Assembly (NCBI RefSeq): GCF_039778605.1
Contig: NZ_CP156060.1
Coordinates: 231,501-295,500, forward strand
DNA: 64,000 nt
Direction of reading: 5' to 3'
From: Flavobacterium sp. WV_118_3
GTDB taxonomy: Bacteria > Bacteroidota > Bacteroidia > Flavobacteriales > Flavobacteriaceae
Shown: one piece after another, positions 40,542-49,856 of the stretch
Layout of the letters: each line of letters starts with the position of its first letter
Numbering within the stretch: position 1 is the first letter of the stretch
The notes under the pieces: generated by a model
The model's database searches: none
What the model saw: the letters and a program-made list of their open reading frames with translations, nothing else
What the model was told of the DNA's origin: nothing
Translations under genes and position numbers: made by a program

Positions 40542-43010
40542 ATGCTAAGTACTAAAGACTTTTCCTTGTTTGAAAATCAAAATAATTTCGATTTTAAAGG
40601 CTTGCTTTTAAAAATTGTCAGTTATTGGAAATGGTTCTTAGCCTGTCTTATTGTTACTTTTTTTATCGCCTATCAGGTTAACATCCGAAAAGAAAAAATT
40701 TATGGAATGGATGCCTCTATTGTGATAAAAGACGAAAACAATCCGTTCTTCACGTCCAATACCAGTTTGGTTTTTAACTGGGGCGGAACTTCCGATAAGG
40801 TGCAAACCGTAATCAATACTCTTAAATCGCGTACGCATAACGAATATGTGGTGGATAAACTGGAGTTCTATATTGATTACCTGAAAAAAGGCAAATACAA
40901 TTTTCAGGATGTTTACGGTGAAACGCCTTTTTATATTCAGATCGATAAAAATAAAAATCAGCTTGCGGATACTCCGGTGCTGATACGCTTTATAAACGAA
41001 AAGGAATATGTTGTATCGATTCCGTTTGATGAAAATACATCGGTAAAAACCTATAATTATTTACAGGGAACTACCGAAAACGTAAATGTATCGGCTGGAA
41101 CGTTCGAAAAAAAGTTTGCCGTAGGCGAACCGGTACAATTGCCTTTCCTGAATCTTAAAGTACTGATTAATGCTAATCCGGGTTTTTATAGCGGAAACGA
41201 ATACTACATCCGCTTTAATAATTTTGACGGTACGGTAGCCGCTTATAAAGGACTGAATGTAGAGATCGATACCAAGGCCGGATCGATTGTACGCCTTTCG
41301 TTACAGGGAACCAATAAAAAACGTTTGGTCGATTATCTGAATACGACGGTTAATGTATTGCGAAAAAAACAACTGGACAGTAAAAATCAGTTTGCTAAAA
41401 ATACGATCGCTTTTATCGATAGCACGCTCATTGCAATGGAAGAACATTTAAAAGATTCCGAAAAAGAATTGAAAAATTTCCGGAAAGATAAAAATGTATT
41501 CGAACTTCAGGGCGGTGGTGAAAAAATCACAGAGCAATTATCAAATTTTGATATCGAAAAAGACGGGATTACACGTAAAATCAATTACTATAATTCCCTG
41601 AGCAATTACCTGCAAAAAAGTACCGATTATTCGAAATTACCAGCGCCTACGGTTGCCGGGATTGAAGATCCAAATATTGTGACCAATGTCGCGAAGCTGA
41701 TCCAGCTTTCAAGAGAACGTTCGGAAATGGCCTACTCGGTTAAAAGTCAGAAACTTTTTGATGAGTTCGATAACCAGATGAATGCCACTAAAAGAGTATT
41801 GCTGGAAAATATCAATTCCGCTAAAAATGCCATTACGATCGACCTGGGTATCATCAATAAAAGAATTGGTCAGGCCGAAAGTACCATCCGGCAGTTGCCG
41901 GAAGAACAGCAGGAACTGATGAAGATCACCCGGAAATACGATCTGAACGATAATATTTACAGTACATTTCTTCAGAAAAGAAGTGAAGCCGATATCGTTA
42001 AAGCATCCAATGTGTCGGATATTGAATTTATCGATACCGCCAAAGATGTAGGCGGCGGATTGTTGGGGCCCAAAACAGGTGTGAATTATATTTTGGCCTT
42101 ACTGTTGGGAATTTTAATTCCGCTGATTGTGGTGTTTACGATTACACTGTTGGACAATTCCATCCACGGAACGGAAGATATCGAACGACTTACTGCGATT
42201 CCGATTATCGGGATTGTAGGAAAAAAACATACCGAATCGAATATGTCGGTTTATGAAAAACCAAAATCGCCTTTGGCCGAATCGTTCCGATCCATACGAT
42301 CGTCCCTTCAGTTTTTATATAAAAAGCAAAAACTCGACGGTACTAAAATTTTAATGCTCACGTCATCTGTCGGTGGCGAAGGAAAAACATTCTGTTCGAT
42401 CAACATGGCTACCGTTTTTGCATTAAGTGAAAAGCGAACGGTTATTGTCGGTCTGGATTTACGAAAACCGAGAATTTTTGGCGACTTTAACATCGAAAAC
42501 AATATCGGGGTAGTGAACTACCTGATCGGACAAAAGAGCATACAGGAAATTGTGCAACATACGCACGTACCTTTTCTGGATGTCATTACAGCGGGGCCGA
42601 TTCCGCCCAATCCATCAGAATTATTGATTAGTCAGGCGATGACAGCCATGATCGACGAATTAAAAGAATTATATGATTACATCATTCTGGATACGTCCCC
42701 GGTTGGGTTGGTTTCGGATGCATTGGAGTTAGCACAATATTGTGATGCAACTTTATATGTGGTTCGTCAGGGCGTTACCAAAAAAGGAATGCTGGCAATC
42801 GTCAATGAAAAACACAAAAGAGGAGAACTTCATAACATCAGTATCGTATTGAATGGTTTTGAAAACAAGTCGCAGTATGGTTATGGCTATGGATACGGTT
42901 ATGGATACGGTTACGGTTACGGAACCTATGTTAACGGTTATATCGAAGAAGAAATGAAAGATCAAACGATCTGGGAAAAAATAAAATCGAAAATTTTTAA
43001 ACGAAAATAA
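40542..43010 (+). CDS. polysaccharide co-polymerase / tyrosine autokinase (Wzc-like)
   Basis: BY-kinases control chain length and gate export with the OPX channel. The 822-residue protein has a Wzz domain flanked by membrane helices (about 31-46 and 516-537), with coiled-coil sequence between them and the PCP arch. The kinase domain has Walker A 'SSVGGEGKTFCSINMA' (about 608), A' 'VIVGLDLRKPRIFG' and Walker B 'YDYIILDTSPVGL'. Eight consecutive Tyr-Gly pairs (about 779-794) form the autophosphorylation cluster, followed by an acidic tail. The 'PPNPSELL' motif is intact. The stop overlaps the next gene's start by one base. Confidence 0.95.
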   Translation: MLSTKDFSLFENQNNFDFKGLLLKIVSYWKWFLACLIVTFFIAYQVNIRKEKIYGMDASIVIKDENNPFFTSNTSLVFNWGGTSDKVQTVINTLKSRTHNEYVVDKLEFYIDYLKKGKYNFQDVYGETPFYIQIDKNKNQLADTPVLIRFINEKEYVVSIPFDENTSVKTYNYLQGTTENVNVSAGTFEKKFAVGEPVQLPFLNLKVLINANPGFYSGNEYYIRFNNFDGTVAAYKGLNVEIDTKAGSIVRLSLQGTNKKRLVDYLNTTVNVLRKKQLDSKNQFAKNTIAFIDSTLIAMEEHLKDSEKELKNFRKDKNVFELQGGGEKITEQLSNFDIEKDGITRKINYYNSLSNYLQKSTDYSKLPAPTVAGIEDPNIVTNVAKLIQLSRERSEMAYSVKSQKLFDEFDNQMNATKRVLLENINSAKNAITIDLGIINKRIGQAESTIRQLPEEQQELMKITRKYDLNDNIYSTFLQKRSEADIVKASNVSDIEFIDTAKDVGGGLLGPKTGVNYILALLLGILIPLIVVFTITLLDNSIHGTEDIERLTAIPIIGIVGKKHTESNMSVYEKPKSPLAESFRSIRSSLQFLYKKQKLDGTKILMLTSSVGGEGKTFCSINMATVFALSEKRTVIVGLDLRKPRIFGDFNIENNIGVVNYLIGQKSIQEIVQHTHVPFLDVITAGPIPPNPSELLISQAMTAMIDELKELYDYIILDTSPVGLVSDALELAQYCDATLYVVRQGVTKKGMLAIVNEKHKRGELHNISIVLNGFENKSQYGYGYGYGYGYGYGYGTYVNGYIEEEMKDQTIWEKIKSKIFKRK
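42876..42923 (+). repeat. degenerate 6-bp tandem repeat (TAYGGN x8) encoding the Tyr-Gly tail
   Basis: Eight TAT/TAC-GGN units in a row encode Tyr-Gly pairs at the C-terminus of the tyrosine kinase. The third codon positions vary, so this is selection for the peptide rather than a recent expansion, though length change by slippage is possible. Confidence 0.85.
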
Positions 43011-43882
43011 TGAGCACTGAAGCAGCCGATAAGGAAAAATGGTTGTATGAAATTACACCTAAAGCAAAATTGTTTTCATTCGAATTTGGAGAGATATGGA
43101 AGTATCGCGATTTATTACTGATGTTTGTAAAACGCGATATTGTAACCTATTATAAGCAAACAATTCTGGGACCGCTTTGGTTTTTAATCCAACCGCTGAT
43201 CACGTCTGTAATCCAGTTTATCGTTTTTTTTAAAATTGCCAAACTACAATCGGATGGGATACCGTATTTCCTGTTTGCTCTGGCCGGAAACACACTTTGG
43301 TTCTACTTTTCCGAATGCTTTAAAACCACTTCCGAAACCTTTAGAACCAATCAGAATATTTTTGGGAAAGTCTATTTTCCCAGAATCATTATGCCACTGG
43401 CTTTAACCGTGTCGAATCTGGTGAAATTCGGAATCCAGTTTCTCTTGTTCCTCACAGTAATGGGCTATTATATGTGGCAGGGTTCTCCAATTGAACCCAA
43501 ATGGACTATTATTCTTACCCCGTTTTTACTGCTCGTGATGGCTTTAATTTCATTGGGGCTCGGAATGATCATATCTTCCATGACAACTAAATATCGGGAT
43601 CTCACGTTTGTGGTTTCTTTTGGAGTTTCGTTATATATGTATGTTACGCCGGTTATTTATCCGGTGTCACAGGTAATTAAAGAATTGCCGGAAGGTTATT
43701 CCTGGCTTGTCTATATTAACCCGTTGACGAGTATTTTTGAGTTTTTTAAATATTCTTTTCTGGGCAAAGGAACCTTTACAATGTTAGGACTGTTGTATTC
43801 TGTTGGAAGTACGATTGTTATTTTTCTGTTAGGATTGGTTATTTTTAATCGTACGGAAAGAAGCTTTATCGATACCATATAA
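43010..43882 (+). CDS. ABC-2 type polysaccharide export permease
   Basis: The 290-residue protein has six hydrophobic segments and the Wzm-family signature 'RDIVTYYKQTILGPLWFLIQ' (about 43-62), then 'FFKIAKLQSDGIPYFLFAL' and 'MYVTPVIYPVSQVIKELPEG'. These permeases pair with an ATPase (Wzt/KpsT) to move lipid-linked polysaccharide across the inner membrane. No ATP-binding gene is found anywhere in the visible locus, so the partner is elsewhere or missing. It overlaps the kinase gene by one base. The next gene is 128 nt away. Confidence 0.93.
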   Translation: MSTEAADKEKWLYEITPKAKLFSFEFGEIWKYRDLLLMFVKRDIVTYYKQTILGPLWFLIQPLITSVIQFIVFFKIAKLQSDGIPYFLFALAGNTLWFYFSECFKTTSETFRTNQNIFGKVYFPRIIMPLALTVSNLVKFGIQFLLFLTVMGYYMWQGSPIEPKWTIILTPFLLLVMALISLGLGMIISSMTTKYRDLTFVVSFGVSLYMYVTPVIYPVSQVIKELPEGYSWLVYINPLTSIFEFFKYSFLGKGTFTMLGLLYSVGSTIVIFLLGLVIFNRTERSFIDTI

Positions 43883-43920
43883 AATCGACAGTCCAGGTAT
43901 AAAGCTCCGGTAATAACACT

Positions 43921-43928
43921 TATATTTG
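43921..43928 (+). promoter_or_regulatory. -7 box before the UDP-glucose dehydrogenase gene
   Basis: TATATTTG matches TANNTTTG and lies 82 nt before the ugd start, leaving a leader that contains a short hairpin (43967-43982). Confidence 0.5.
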
Positions 43929-43966
43929 TAGCCGGTTTTGAAAACTGTAGAAAGCATGAATAAACC

Positions 43967-43986
43967 TCGCAATCCGTTGCGATTTT
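43967..43986 (+). terminator. short hairpin with T run in the ugd leader (possible attenuator)
   Basis: The stem TCGCAA/TTGCGA (43967-43972 with 43977-43982, loop TCCG) is followed by TTTT. It lies 24 nt before the ugd start, downstream of the promoter-like box. It is small and the T run is short, so function is uncertain. Confidence 0.4.
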
Positions 43987-44010
43987 AAAACTAATAATCA
44001 GAACATTTAC

Positions 44011-45402
44011 ATGAATATAAAGAAAATATGCTGTATCGGTGCTGGATATGTTGGAGGTCCAACGATGGCCGTTATTGCACAGAAATCCCCGGACATAAAG
44101 GTAACAGTAGTCGATTTAAACGAAAAACGTATTGCTGCCTGGAATGATGAAAATGTTGAAAATATCCCGATTTACGAACCCGGACTAAGCGATATCGTGG
44201 CTTCCTGCCGTGGACGTAATCTTTTTTTCTCAACCGAAGTGGATAAAGCGATCGATGAAGCCGATATGATTTTTATCTCGGTGAATACGCCTACCAAAAC
44301 GTATGGGGTTGGGAAAGGAATGGCGGCCGATTTAAAGTATATTGAGTTGTGTGCCAGACAAATTGCCCGTGTTGCTAAAAATGATAAGATTGTTGTTGAA
44401 AAATCAACACTACCGGTACGTACTGCCAGTGCTATTAAAGATATTCTGGACAATACCGGTAACGGAGTACAATTCCAGATTTTATCCAATCCGGAGTTCC
44501 TGGCAGAAGGAACTGCTGTAGCTGATTTATTAATGCCGGATCGCGTACTGATTGGTGGCGATACAACCGAAGAAGGGCAAAATGCCATTCAGAAACTGGT
44601 GGACATTTATGCCAACTGGGTTCCGAAAGAACGTATCCTTACAACCAATGTATGGTCTTCGGAATTGTCAAAATTAACGGCAAATGCTTTCCTGGCGCAA
44701 CGCGTATCATCTATCAATGCCCTGTCGGAATTATGTGAAAAAACGGGTGCCGATGTAAATGAGGTGGCCAAAGCAATTGGTATGGATAGTCGTATCGGAT
44801 CAAAATTCTTAAAATCGTCTGTTGGTTTTGGAGGATCCTGTTTCCAAAAAGATATTTTAAATCTGGTTTATATTGCTAAATCCTATGGATTAAATGAAGT
44901 AGCCGATTATTGGGAGCAAGTGATCATTATGAACGACCACCAGAAGCGCCGTTTTGGTAAAAATATTATCCAGACGTTATACAACACGGTTTCCGGAAAG
45001 AAAATCGCTTTTATGGGATGGGCATTTAAAAAAGATACCAATGATACCCGCGAATCAGCGGCTATTTATGTAGCTGATGACTTGTTGAGCGAACGTGCGG
45101 AAATTGCAGTATATGATCCGAAAGTACAGGAAGACCAGATTTTTTATGATCTGGATTATCTGGAAACCCGTTCTTCAGAAGAAAACAGAAATGGATTAAC
45201 GGTGACCAACGATCCGTATGAAGCCACAGATAAAGCACATGCCATTGCAGTATTAACCGAATGGGACGAATTTAAAACCTACGACTGGCAACGAATTTAT
45301 GACAATATGCTAAAACCGGCTTTTGTTTTCGATGGTAGAAATCTGTTGGATAAAGAAGCCCTTCAAAAAATAGGATTTGTATACCAGGGTATCGGTTCAT
45401 AA
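44011..45402 (+). CDS. ugd: UDP-glucose 6-dehydrogenase
   Basis: The enzyme oxidises UDP-glucose to UDP-glucuronic acid, an acidic sugar donor. The 463-residue protein has the NAD-binding '[20 protein letters not shown]' (about 4-23), '[11 protein letters not shown]', and the catalytic cysteine in '[18 protein letters not shown]' (about 270-287). It also has '[20 protein letters not shown]'. The length and the GYVGGPTM form match the animal-type UGDH subfamily. A terminator follows, so it forms a unit separate from the regulator. Confidence 0.93.
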   Translation: MNIKKICCIGAGYVGGPTMAVIAQKSPDIKVTVVDLNEKRIAAWNDENVENIPIYEPGLSDIVASCRGRNLFFSTEVDKAIDEADMIFISVNTPTKTYGVGKGMAADLKYIELCARQIARVAKNDKIVVEKSTLPVRTASAIKDILDNTGNGVQFQILSNPEFLAEGTAVADLLMPDRVLIGGDTTEEGQNAIQKLVDIYANWVPKERILTTNVWSSELSKLTANAFLAQRVSSINALSELCEKTGADVNEVAKAIGMDSRIGSKFLKSSVGFGGSCFQKDILNLVYIAKSYGLNEVADYWEQVIIMNDHQKRRFGKNIIQTLYNTVSGKKIAFMGWAFKKDTNDTRESAAIYVADDLLSERAEIAVYDPKVQEDQIFYDLDYLETRSSEENRNGLTVTNDPYEATDKAHAIAVLTEWDEFKTYDWQRIYDNMLKPAFVFDGRNLLDKEALQKIGFVYQGIGS

Positions 45403-45421
45403 GCATCAAAAATAGACTATC

Positions 45422-45463
45422 AAAAATGCCTTTCTTATGTAAATGAGAAAGGCATTTTTCTTT
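45422..45463 (+). terminator. intrinsic terminator after ugd
   Basis: A perfect 14-bp stem (45422-45435 with 45446-45459, 10-nt loop) ends in a T run. It lies 19 nt after the ugd stop and splits the locus into transcription units. Confidence 0.88.
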
Positions 45464-45531
45464 AAAAAATAATGAATTTTGTGACTTTTTAAAATTTCTG
45501 TAAAAAAATATTTTTGTTACAAAATAACGAG

Positions 45532-45539
45532 TACTTTTG
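45532..45539 (+). promoter_or_regulatory. -7 box before the winged-helix regulator
   Basis: TACTTTTG matches TANNTTTG, 18 nt before the ATG at 45558. A second match, TATTTTTG, lies at 45509-45516. Confidence 0.6.
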
Positions 45540-45557
45540 TTGCTCATAATTATAGGC

Positions 45558-46067
45558 ATGTTAGAATCTTTAATAACATCTAAAACCCGACTACGGCTAT
45601 TGGTTAAGTTTTTTATCAACGCAGCCAATCATGGTCATTTGAGAGGTTTAGCCGAAGAATTCAGCGAATCGACCAATGCGATACGTAAAGAATTAAACAA
45701 TCTTTCGGAAGCCGGTTATCTTGAAAAAGAAGCCATACGCAATACGATTTCCTATCGGGCCAATACCAATCATCCTCTTTTTTCGTTGTTGCAAAGTGTG
45801 GTTCGACGAACAATAGGTCTGGATACGATAGTAGCAACCATATTGGAACGAATGGGTGAAGTAAAAAAAGTATACCTCATTGGCGATTATGCCGAAGGGA
45901 GGGATACCGGTACCATAGAAGTCGTATTGGTAGGAAAAGAGCTCAATGCGGAATATGTGGAACAGCTGGCTTACAAAATTGAAGAAGAAATCAAGCGAAA
46001 AGTAAAGTTTATCCTAACGGATGATTTTGATAAAAAAGGACTGTTGCTTTTTGGAGGTAGCAATTAA
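45558..46067 (+). CDS. winged-helix regulator with nucleotidyltransferase-like C-terminal domain
   Basis: The 169-residue protein has an ArsR-like helix-turn-helix (about 1-70: 'SKTRLRLLVKFFINAANHGH', 'EFSESTNAIRKELNNLSEAGYLEKE'). The second domain (about 85-165) resembles a minimal nucleotidyltransferase fold, with 'VKKVYLIGDYAEGRDTGTIE'. Such proteins are common inside Flavobacteriaceae polysaccharide loci and probably control them. The expected catalytic G-S motif appears as GDYAEGRD, so activity is doubtful. The ATG at 45558 is preferred over an upstream in-frame TTG at 45537. Confidence 0.75.
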   Translation: MLESLITSKTRLRLLVKFFINAANHGHLRGLAEEFSESTNAIRKELNNLSEAGYLEKEAIRNTISYRANTNHPLFSLLQSVVRRTIGLDTIVATILERMGEVKKVYLIGDYAEGRDTGTIEVVLVGKELNAEYVEQLAYKIEEEIKRKVKFILTDDFDKKGLLLFGGSN

Positions 46068-46142
46068 TTCGCGAATCAAAGACCAACCGTTTGGGAATTC
46101 TTTAGTAATAAAAAATATTTATCCTAATAAAAAATATAGAAA

Positions 46143-47111
46143 ATGAGTAAACTTTTGATTACCGGTGGTGCTGGATTTATCGGATCGAATCTTATAGAAT
46201 ACTTTCTGAATAAAAAACACAGCATCGTTTGCCTGGATAATTTTTCAACGGGTTATCGTCACAATATCGAACCGTTTCTGAATAATCCGGACTTTACCTT
46301 AATCGAAGGCGATATCCGCGATTTGGAAACCTGTAGAAAAGCAGTCGAAGGAGCCGATTATGTTTTACATCAGGCCGCATTAGGATCGGTGCCGCGGTCT
46401 ATTAACGATCCGATTACCAGTAACGAGGTAAATGTATCCGGCTTTCTGAATATGCTGGTTGCTGCCAGAGATGCCGGTGTAAAACGATTTGTATATGCGG
46501 CGAGTTCGTCAACCTATGGCGATTCGGAAGCATTGCCAAAAGTCGAAGATAAAATAGGAAAACCGTTATCGCCTTATGCCATTACAAAATATGTAAATGA
46601 ATTATACGCTGATGTTTTTAGTAAAACCTACGCAATGGAAACCATCGGATTGCGTTATTTTAACGTTTTCGGACGACGACAAAATCCAAATGGTGCCTAT
46701 GCGGCCGTAATCCCGAAATTCGTCATGCAGTTTATGGAACATGAAAGCCCGGTAATTAATGGCGATGGGCAATATTCCAGAGATTTTACCTATATCGATA
46801 ATGTGATCCAGATGAATGAGCTGGCAATGACCACAAAATCACCGGAAGCGATTAATACGGTATACAATACGGCTTATGGTGACAGAACGACTTTAAAGCA
46901 GTTGGTTGAGTATCTGAAAGAGTTTTTATCGGAGTACGATCCGGAAATAGCCAATGTAGCGATTATACACGGGCCAAATCGTGCCGGCGACATTCCGCAT
47001 TCGCTGGCCAGTATCGACAAAGCACGAACATTGCTCGGATATGATCCGCAATTTTCAATTAAAGAAGGATTAAAAGAAGCCGTTTCCTGGTACTGGGAAA
47101 ACTTAAAATAA
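46143..47111 (+). CDS. UDP-N-acetylglucosamine 4-epimerase (TviC/WbpP-like SDR)
   Basis: The 322-residue extended SDR has NAD-binding 'LLITGGAGFIGSNLIEYFL' (about 4-22), 'VLHQAALGSVPRSINDP' and the catalytic 'SPYAITKYVNELY' (YxxxK). The serine/threonine region is 'YAASSSTYGDSEALPK', followed by 'LRYFNVFGRRQNPNGAYAAV'. This combination is typical of the Vi-antigen TviC / WbpP group that interconverts UDP-GlcNAc and UDP-GalNAc. It is followed after 15 nt by a TviB-like dehydrogenase; together they would give UDP-GalNAcA. Confidence 0.88.
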   Translation: MSKLLITGGAGFIGSNLIEYFLNKKHSIVCLDNFSTGYRHNIEPFLNNPDFTLIEGDIRDLETCRKAVEGADYVLHQAALGSVPRSINDPITSNEVNVSGFLNMLVAARDAGVKRFVYAASSSTYGDSEALPKVEDKIGKPLSPYAITKYVNELYADVFSKTYAMETIGLRYFNVFGRRQNPNGAYAAVIPKFVMQFMEHESPVINGDGQYSRDFTYIDNVIQMNELAMTTKSPEAINTVYNTAYGDRTTLKQLVEYLKEFLSEYDPEIANVAIIHGPNRAGDIPHSLASIDKARTLLGYDPQFSIKEGLKEAVSWYWENLK

Positions 47112-47126
47112 CGTAAAAAGCATTCC

Positions 47127-48407
47127 ATGACTACTAAAATTGCCGTTATAGGTTTAGGATATGTAGGCTTGCCATTGGCAAGATTGTTCGCTACAAAATA
47201 TGCTGTTATTGGTTTTGATATCAACCAACAGCGAATCGATGAATTAAATTCCGGAAAAGACGTAACGCTCGAAGTAGACGAGGCGACTTTAAAATCGGTG
47301 TTGGTCGATCGGGAAAATATATCCGGAAAGGGATTGTATTGTTCCGCTGATCTGAAAGACATCCAGGAGTGTAATTATTATGTTGTTACGGTGCCAACAC
47401 CGGTAGACAAACACAATCGTCCGGATTTGACGCCGCTTTATAAAGCCAGTGAAACGGTTGGTAAAGTGCTGAAAAAAGACGATATTGTGATTTATGAATC
47501 CACTGTATATCCGGGCGTAACCGAAGAGGAATGCGTACCGGTACTGGAAAAAATATCGGGTTTAAGGTTTAACGAAGATTTTTTTGCGGGCTATTCTCCC
47601 GAGCGAATCAACCCGGGCGACAAGCAGCATACTGTCGAAAAGATCTTAAAGATTACTTCCGGTTCCACTCCCGAAATCGGTCAGAAAGTAGACGAATTAT
47701 ATAAAAGTGTTATTGTAGCCGGAACGCATCTGGCGCCCACGATAAAAGTAGCGGAAGCCGCTAAAGTGATCGAAAATTCACAGCGCGACATCAATATTGC
47801 CTTTGTCAATGAGTTGGCTAAGATTTTTAATATTCTGGAAATTGATACCCAGGCGGTTTTGGAAGCTGCCGGAACCAAATGGAACTTTTTGCCGTTCCGA
47901 CCGGGATTGGTTGGCGGTCACTGTATTGGTGTCGATCCGTATTATCTGGCTCAGAAAGCACAGGAAAAAGGATACCATCCGGAAATCATTTTGGCCGGTC
48001 GTCGTTTAAACGACAGTATGGGCGAGTATGTGGCTTCGCAGGTGGTAAAACTGATGATTAAAAAAGGAATTTCGGTTAACGGTGCCCAGTTGTTGATGAT
48101 GGGAATTACGTTTAAAGAAAACTGTCCGGATGTTCGCAATACCAAAATCGTAGATGTTATTCAGTCACTGGAAGAATATGGGATCACCGTAACGGTTTAT
48201 GATTGTTGGGCGGATGCCGATGAGGTAAAACACGAATACGGAATTGAAATGGAAAACGAATTGCCAAATCAAAAGTTTGATGCGGTGGTATTAGGCGTTA
48301 GCCATAAGGAATTTTTGACTTTGGATTATAAAACGTTACAGGCCGAAAACAGTATCCTTTATGATGTAAAAGGAATACTGACAGAAAAGGTTGATGGGAA
48401 GTTATAA
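47127..48407 (+). CDS. tviB: UDP-N-acetyl-hexosamine C6 dehydrogenase (TviB/WbpO-like)
   Basis: The 426-residue nucleotide-sugar dehydrogenase has '[20 protein letters not shown]' (about 4-23), '[17 protein letters not shown]', '[17 protein letters not shown]', and the catalytic cysteine in '[20 protein letters not shown]' (about 260-280). It also has '[15 protein letters not shown]'. This is the UDP-HexNAc 6-dehydrogenase group, distinct from the animal-type ugd upstream. The product is a UDP-N-acetyl-hexosaminuronic acid. Paired with the epimerase. Confidence 0.9.
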   Translation: MTTKIAVIGLGYVGLPLARLFATKYAVIGFDINQQRIDELNSGKDVTLEVDEATLKSVLVDRENISGKGLYCSADLKDIQECNYYVVTVPTPVDKHNRPDLTPLYKASETVGKVLKKDDIVIYESTVYPGVTEEECVPVLEKISGLRFNEDFFAGYSPERINPGDKQHTVEKILKITSGSTPEIGQKVDELYKSVIVAGTHLAPTIKVAEAAKVIENSQRDINIAFVNELAKIFNILEIDTQAVLEAAGTKWNFLPFRPGLVGGHCIGVDPYYLAQKAQEKGYHPEIILAGRRLNDSMGEYVASQVVKLMIKKGISVNGAQLLMMGITFKENCPDVRNTKIVDVIQSLEEYGITVTVYDCWADADEVKHEYGIEMENELPNQKFDAVVLGVSHKEFLTLDYKTLQAENSILYDVKGILTEKVDGKL

Positions 48408-48416
48408 TAAGCCTAT

Positions 48417-49856
48417 ATGAATCCATTAAAAAAGACCCTTATATTGGGGACAATGTGGTCAGTTGGAGGTCAACTGGCATCTCTATTAGTGGTATTGATT
48501 ACCAATATTTGGATGGCGCGTTTGCTTTCGCCTAAAGAATTTGGGCAAGTTGGAATTATTATGTTTTTTATTGTTCTGGCGGATGTGTTTACAGAGGGAG
48601 GTTTAGGAGGAGCGTTAATCCGGAAAATAAATCCCAGTAAGCAAGATTTTGCTACGGTCTTTGTTTTTAATCTGACAGTAAGTGTATTTTGTTGTCTGAG
48701 TTTGATAATGGCTTCGGGGTTTATTGCTGATTTTTATAACGATGCATCGCTAAAAATGTTAATAATAGTAGCTAGTTTAGTACTAATTATTAATGCATTT
48801 CAGCTAATACAGAATATTAAACTCATGTGTGATCTGAAATTCAAACAGAAGTCGGTTTATCGATTGGTAGCGGTAATTATATCCTCAATAGTAGGAATCA
48901 TAATGGCCTATCAAGGTGCGGGTGTCTGGTCACTTATTGTAATGCAATTGTTGACTTCAATTGTTTCAACATTGCTTTTATGGGGATTTGAAGGAACGTT
49001 TTTCAGTTTGCGATTCTCCAGGCAATCTTTTAAAGAATTGTATGTATTTGGAGTAAATACAACGCTAGCTTCTTTGTTGAATACAGCATTTGATAATATT
49101 TACCAGTTAATTCTGGGGAAATATTTTTCGATCGCACAGGTGGGATTATTTTATCAGGCTAAAAAAATACAGGATGTTCCCGGCGGAATCATCAATATGT
49201 TAACGCAGGGAGTTGTTTTTTCTTCCTTGGCCAAATTGCAGGAACAAAAAGAAGAATTCTTGAGAATATATGGTAAAATTGTTGTTGTTTTTGCTGCGGT
49301 ATTGGCACTTATGACAGTATTAATGTATTTATATGCTGAAAATATTATTGCATTATTGCTAGGAGATAAATGGTTGGGAGCAATCTTTTATATGAAGCTA
49401 TTGGTGATAGCCTCCTTTTTTTATTTTTTAGAATTAGTTAACAGAATTATTTTTAAGATATTCAACCAAACCAAACAGATTTTATTTCTTGAGATTGGTA
49501 AAAAGAGTGTTCAATTGGTTAGTATTGTAGTTGGTGTTTATTTTTTAAATTTAAACTATTTAATTGTAGGTTTTGTGATTACCAATATTATCAGCTATTG
49601 GATTAATTATCATTATTCCCGAAAAGTTTTGGAAGATCAGATGCAGGTTGTGACAAACCGGAAGCTAAAAATAGTAGTGTTTTCTTTAGCCCTAACATTT
49701 ATAGCTGGTTATATAGCGGCAACATTTGGGATTGATGGACATTGGAAATTTTTACTATTGCCATTCCTACTAATAATCTATTTGTTAGGGTTAAAGGCAT
49801 TTGGAATATTAGATATAGTAAATGAAATAAAGAATTTAATAAAAAGCAGAGCATAA
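48417..49856 (+). CDS. lipid-linked oligosaccharide flippase (Wzx, MOP family)
   Basis: Wzx flips undecaprenyl-linked repeat units to the periplasm. The 479-residue protein has 12-14 hydrophobic segments and the WzxC-like start 'GTMWSVGGQLASLLVVLITN' and 'ARLLSPKEFGQVGIIMFFIV'. Hand counting of 49381-49500 gives 30 G+C in 120 bases (25%), clearly below neighbours such as 54721-54780 (25 of 60, 42%). The low G+C fits the variable, transferred core of such loci. The stop overlaps the next start by one base. Confidence 0.92.
   Translation: MNPLKKTLILGTMWSVGGQLASLLVVLITNIWMARLLSPKEFGQVGIIMFFIVLADVFTEGGLGGALIRKINPSKQDFATVFVFNLTVSVFCCLSLIMASGFIADFYNDASLKMLIIVASLVLIINAFQLIQNIKLMCDLKFKQKSVYRLVAVIISSIVGIIMAYQGAGVWSLIVMQLLTSIVSTLLLWGFEGTFFSLRFSRQSFKELYVFGVNTTLASLLNTAFDNIYQLILGKYFSIAQVGLFYQAKKIQDVPGGIINMLTQGVVFSSLAKLQEQKEEFLRIYGKIVVVFAAVLALMTVLMYLYAENIIALLLGDKWLGAIFYMKLLVIASFFYFLELVNRIIFKIFNQTKQILFLEIGKKSVQLVSIVVGVYFLNLNYLIVGFVITNIISYWINYHYSRKVLEDQMQVVTNRKLKIVVFSLALTFIAGYIAATFGIDGHWKFLLLPFLLIIYLLGLKAFGILDIVNEIKNLIKSRA

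Noticed and set aside
42876..42923. Short repeat array resembling a direct-repeat locus
   Set aside because: It is coding (Tyr-Gly pairs) with no spacers; not CRISPR.
46874..47362. 162-residue minus-strand open frame across the epimerase/dehydrogenase junction
   Set aside because: It opposes two well-supported genes and has no recognisable motifs.
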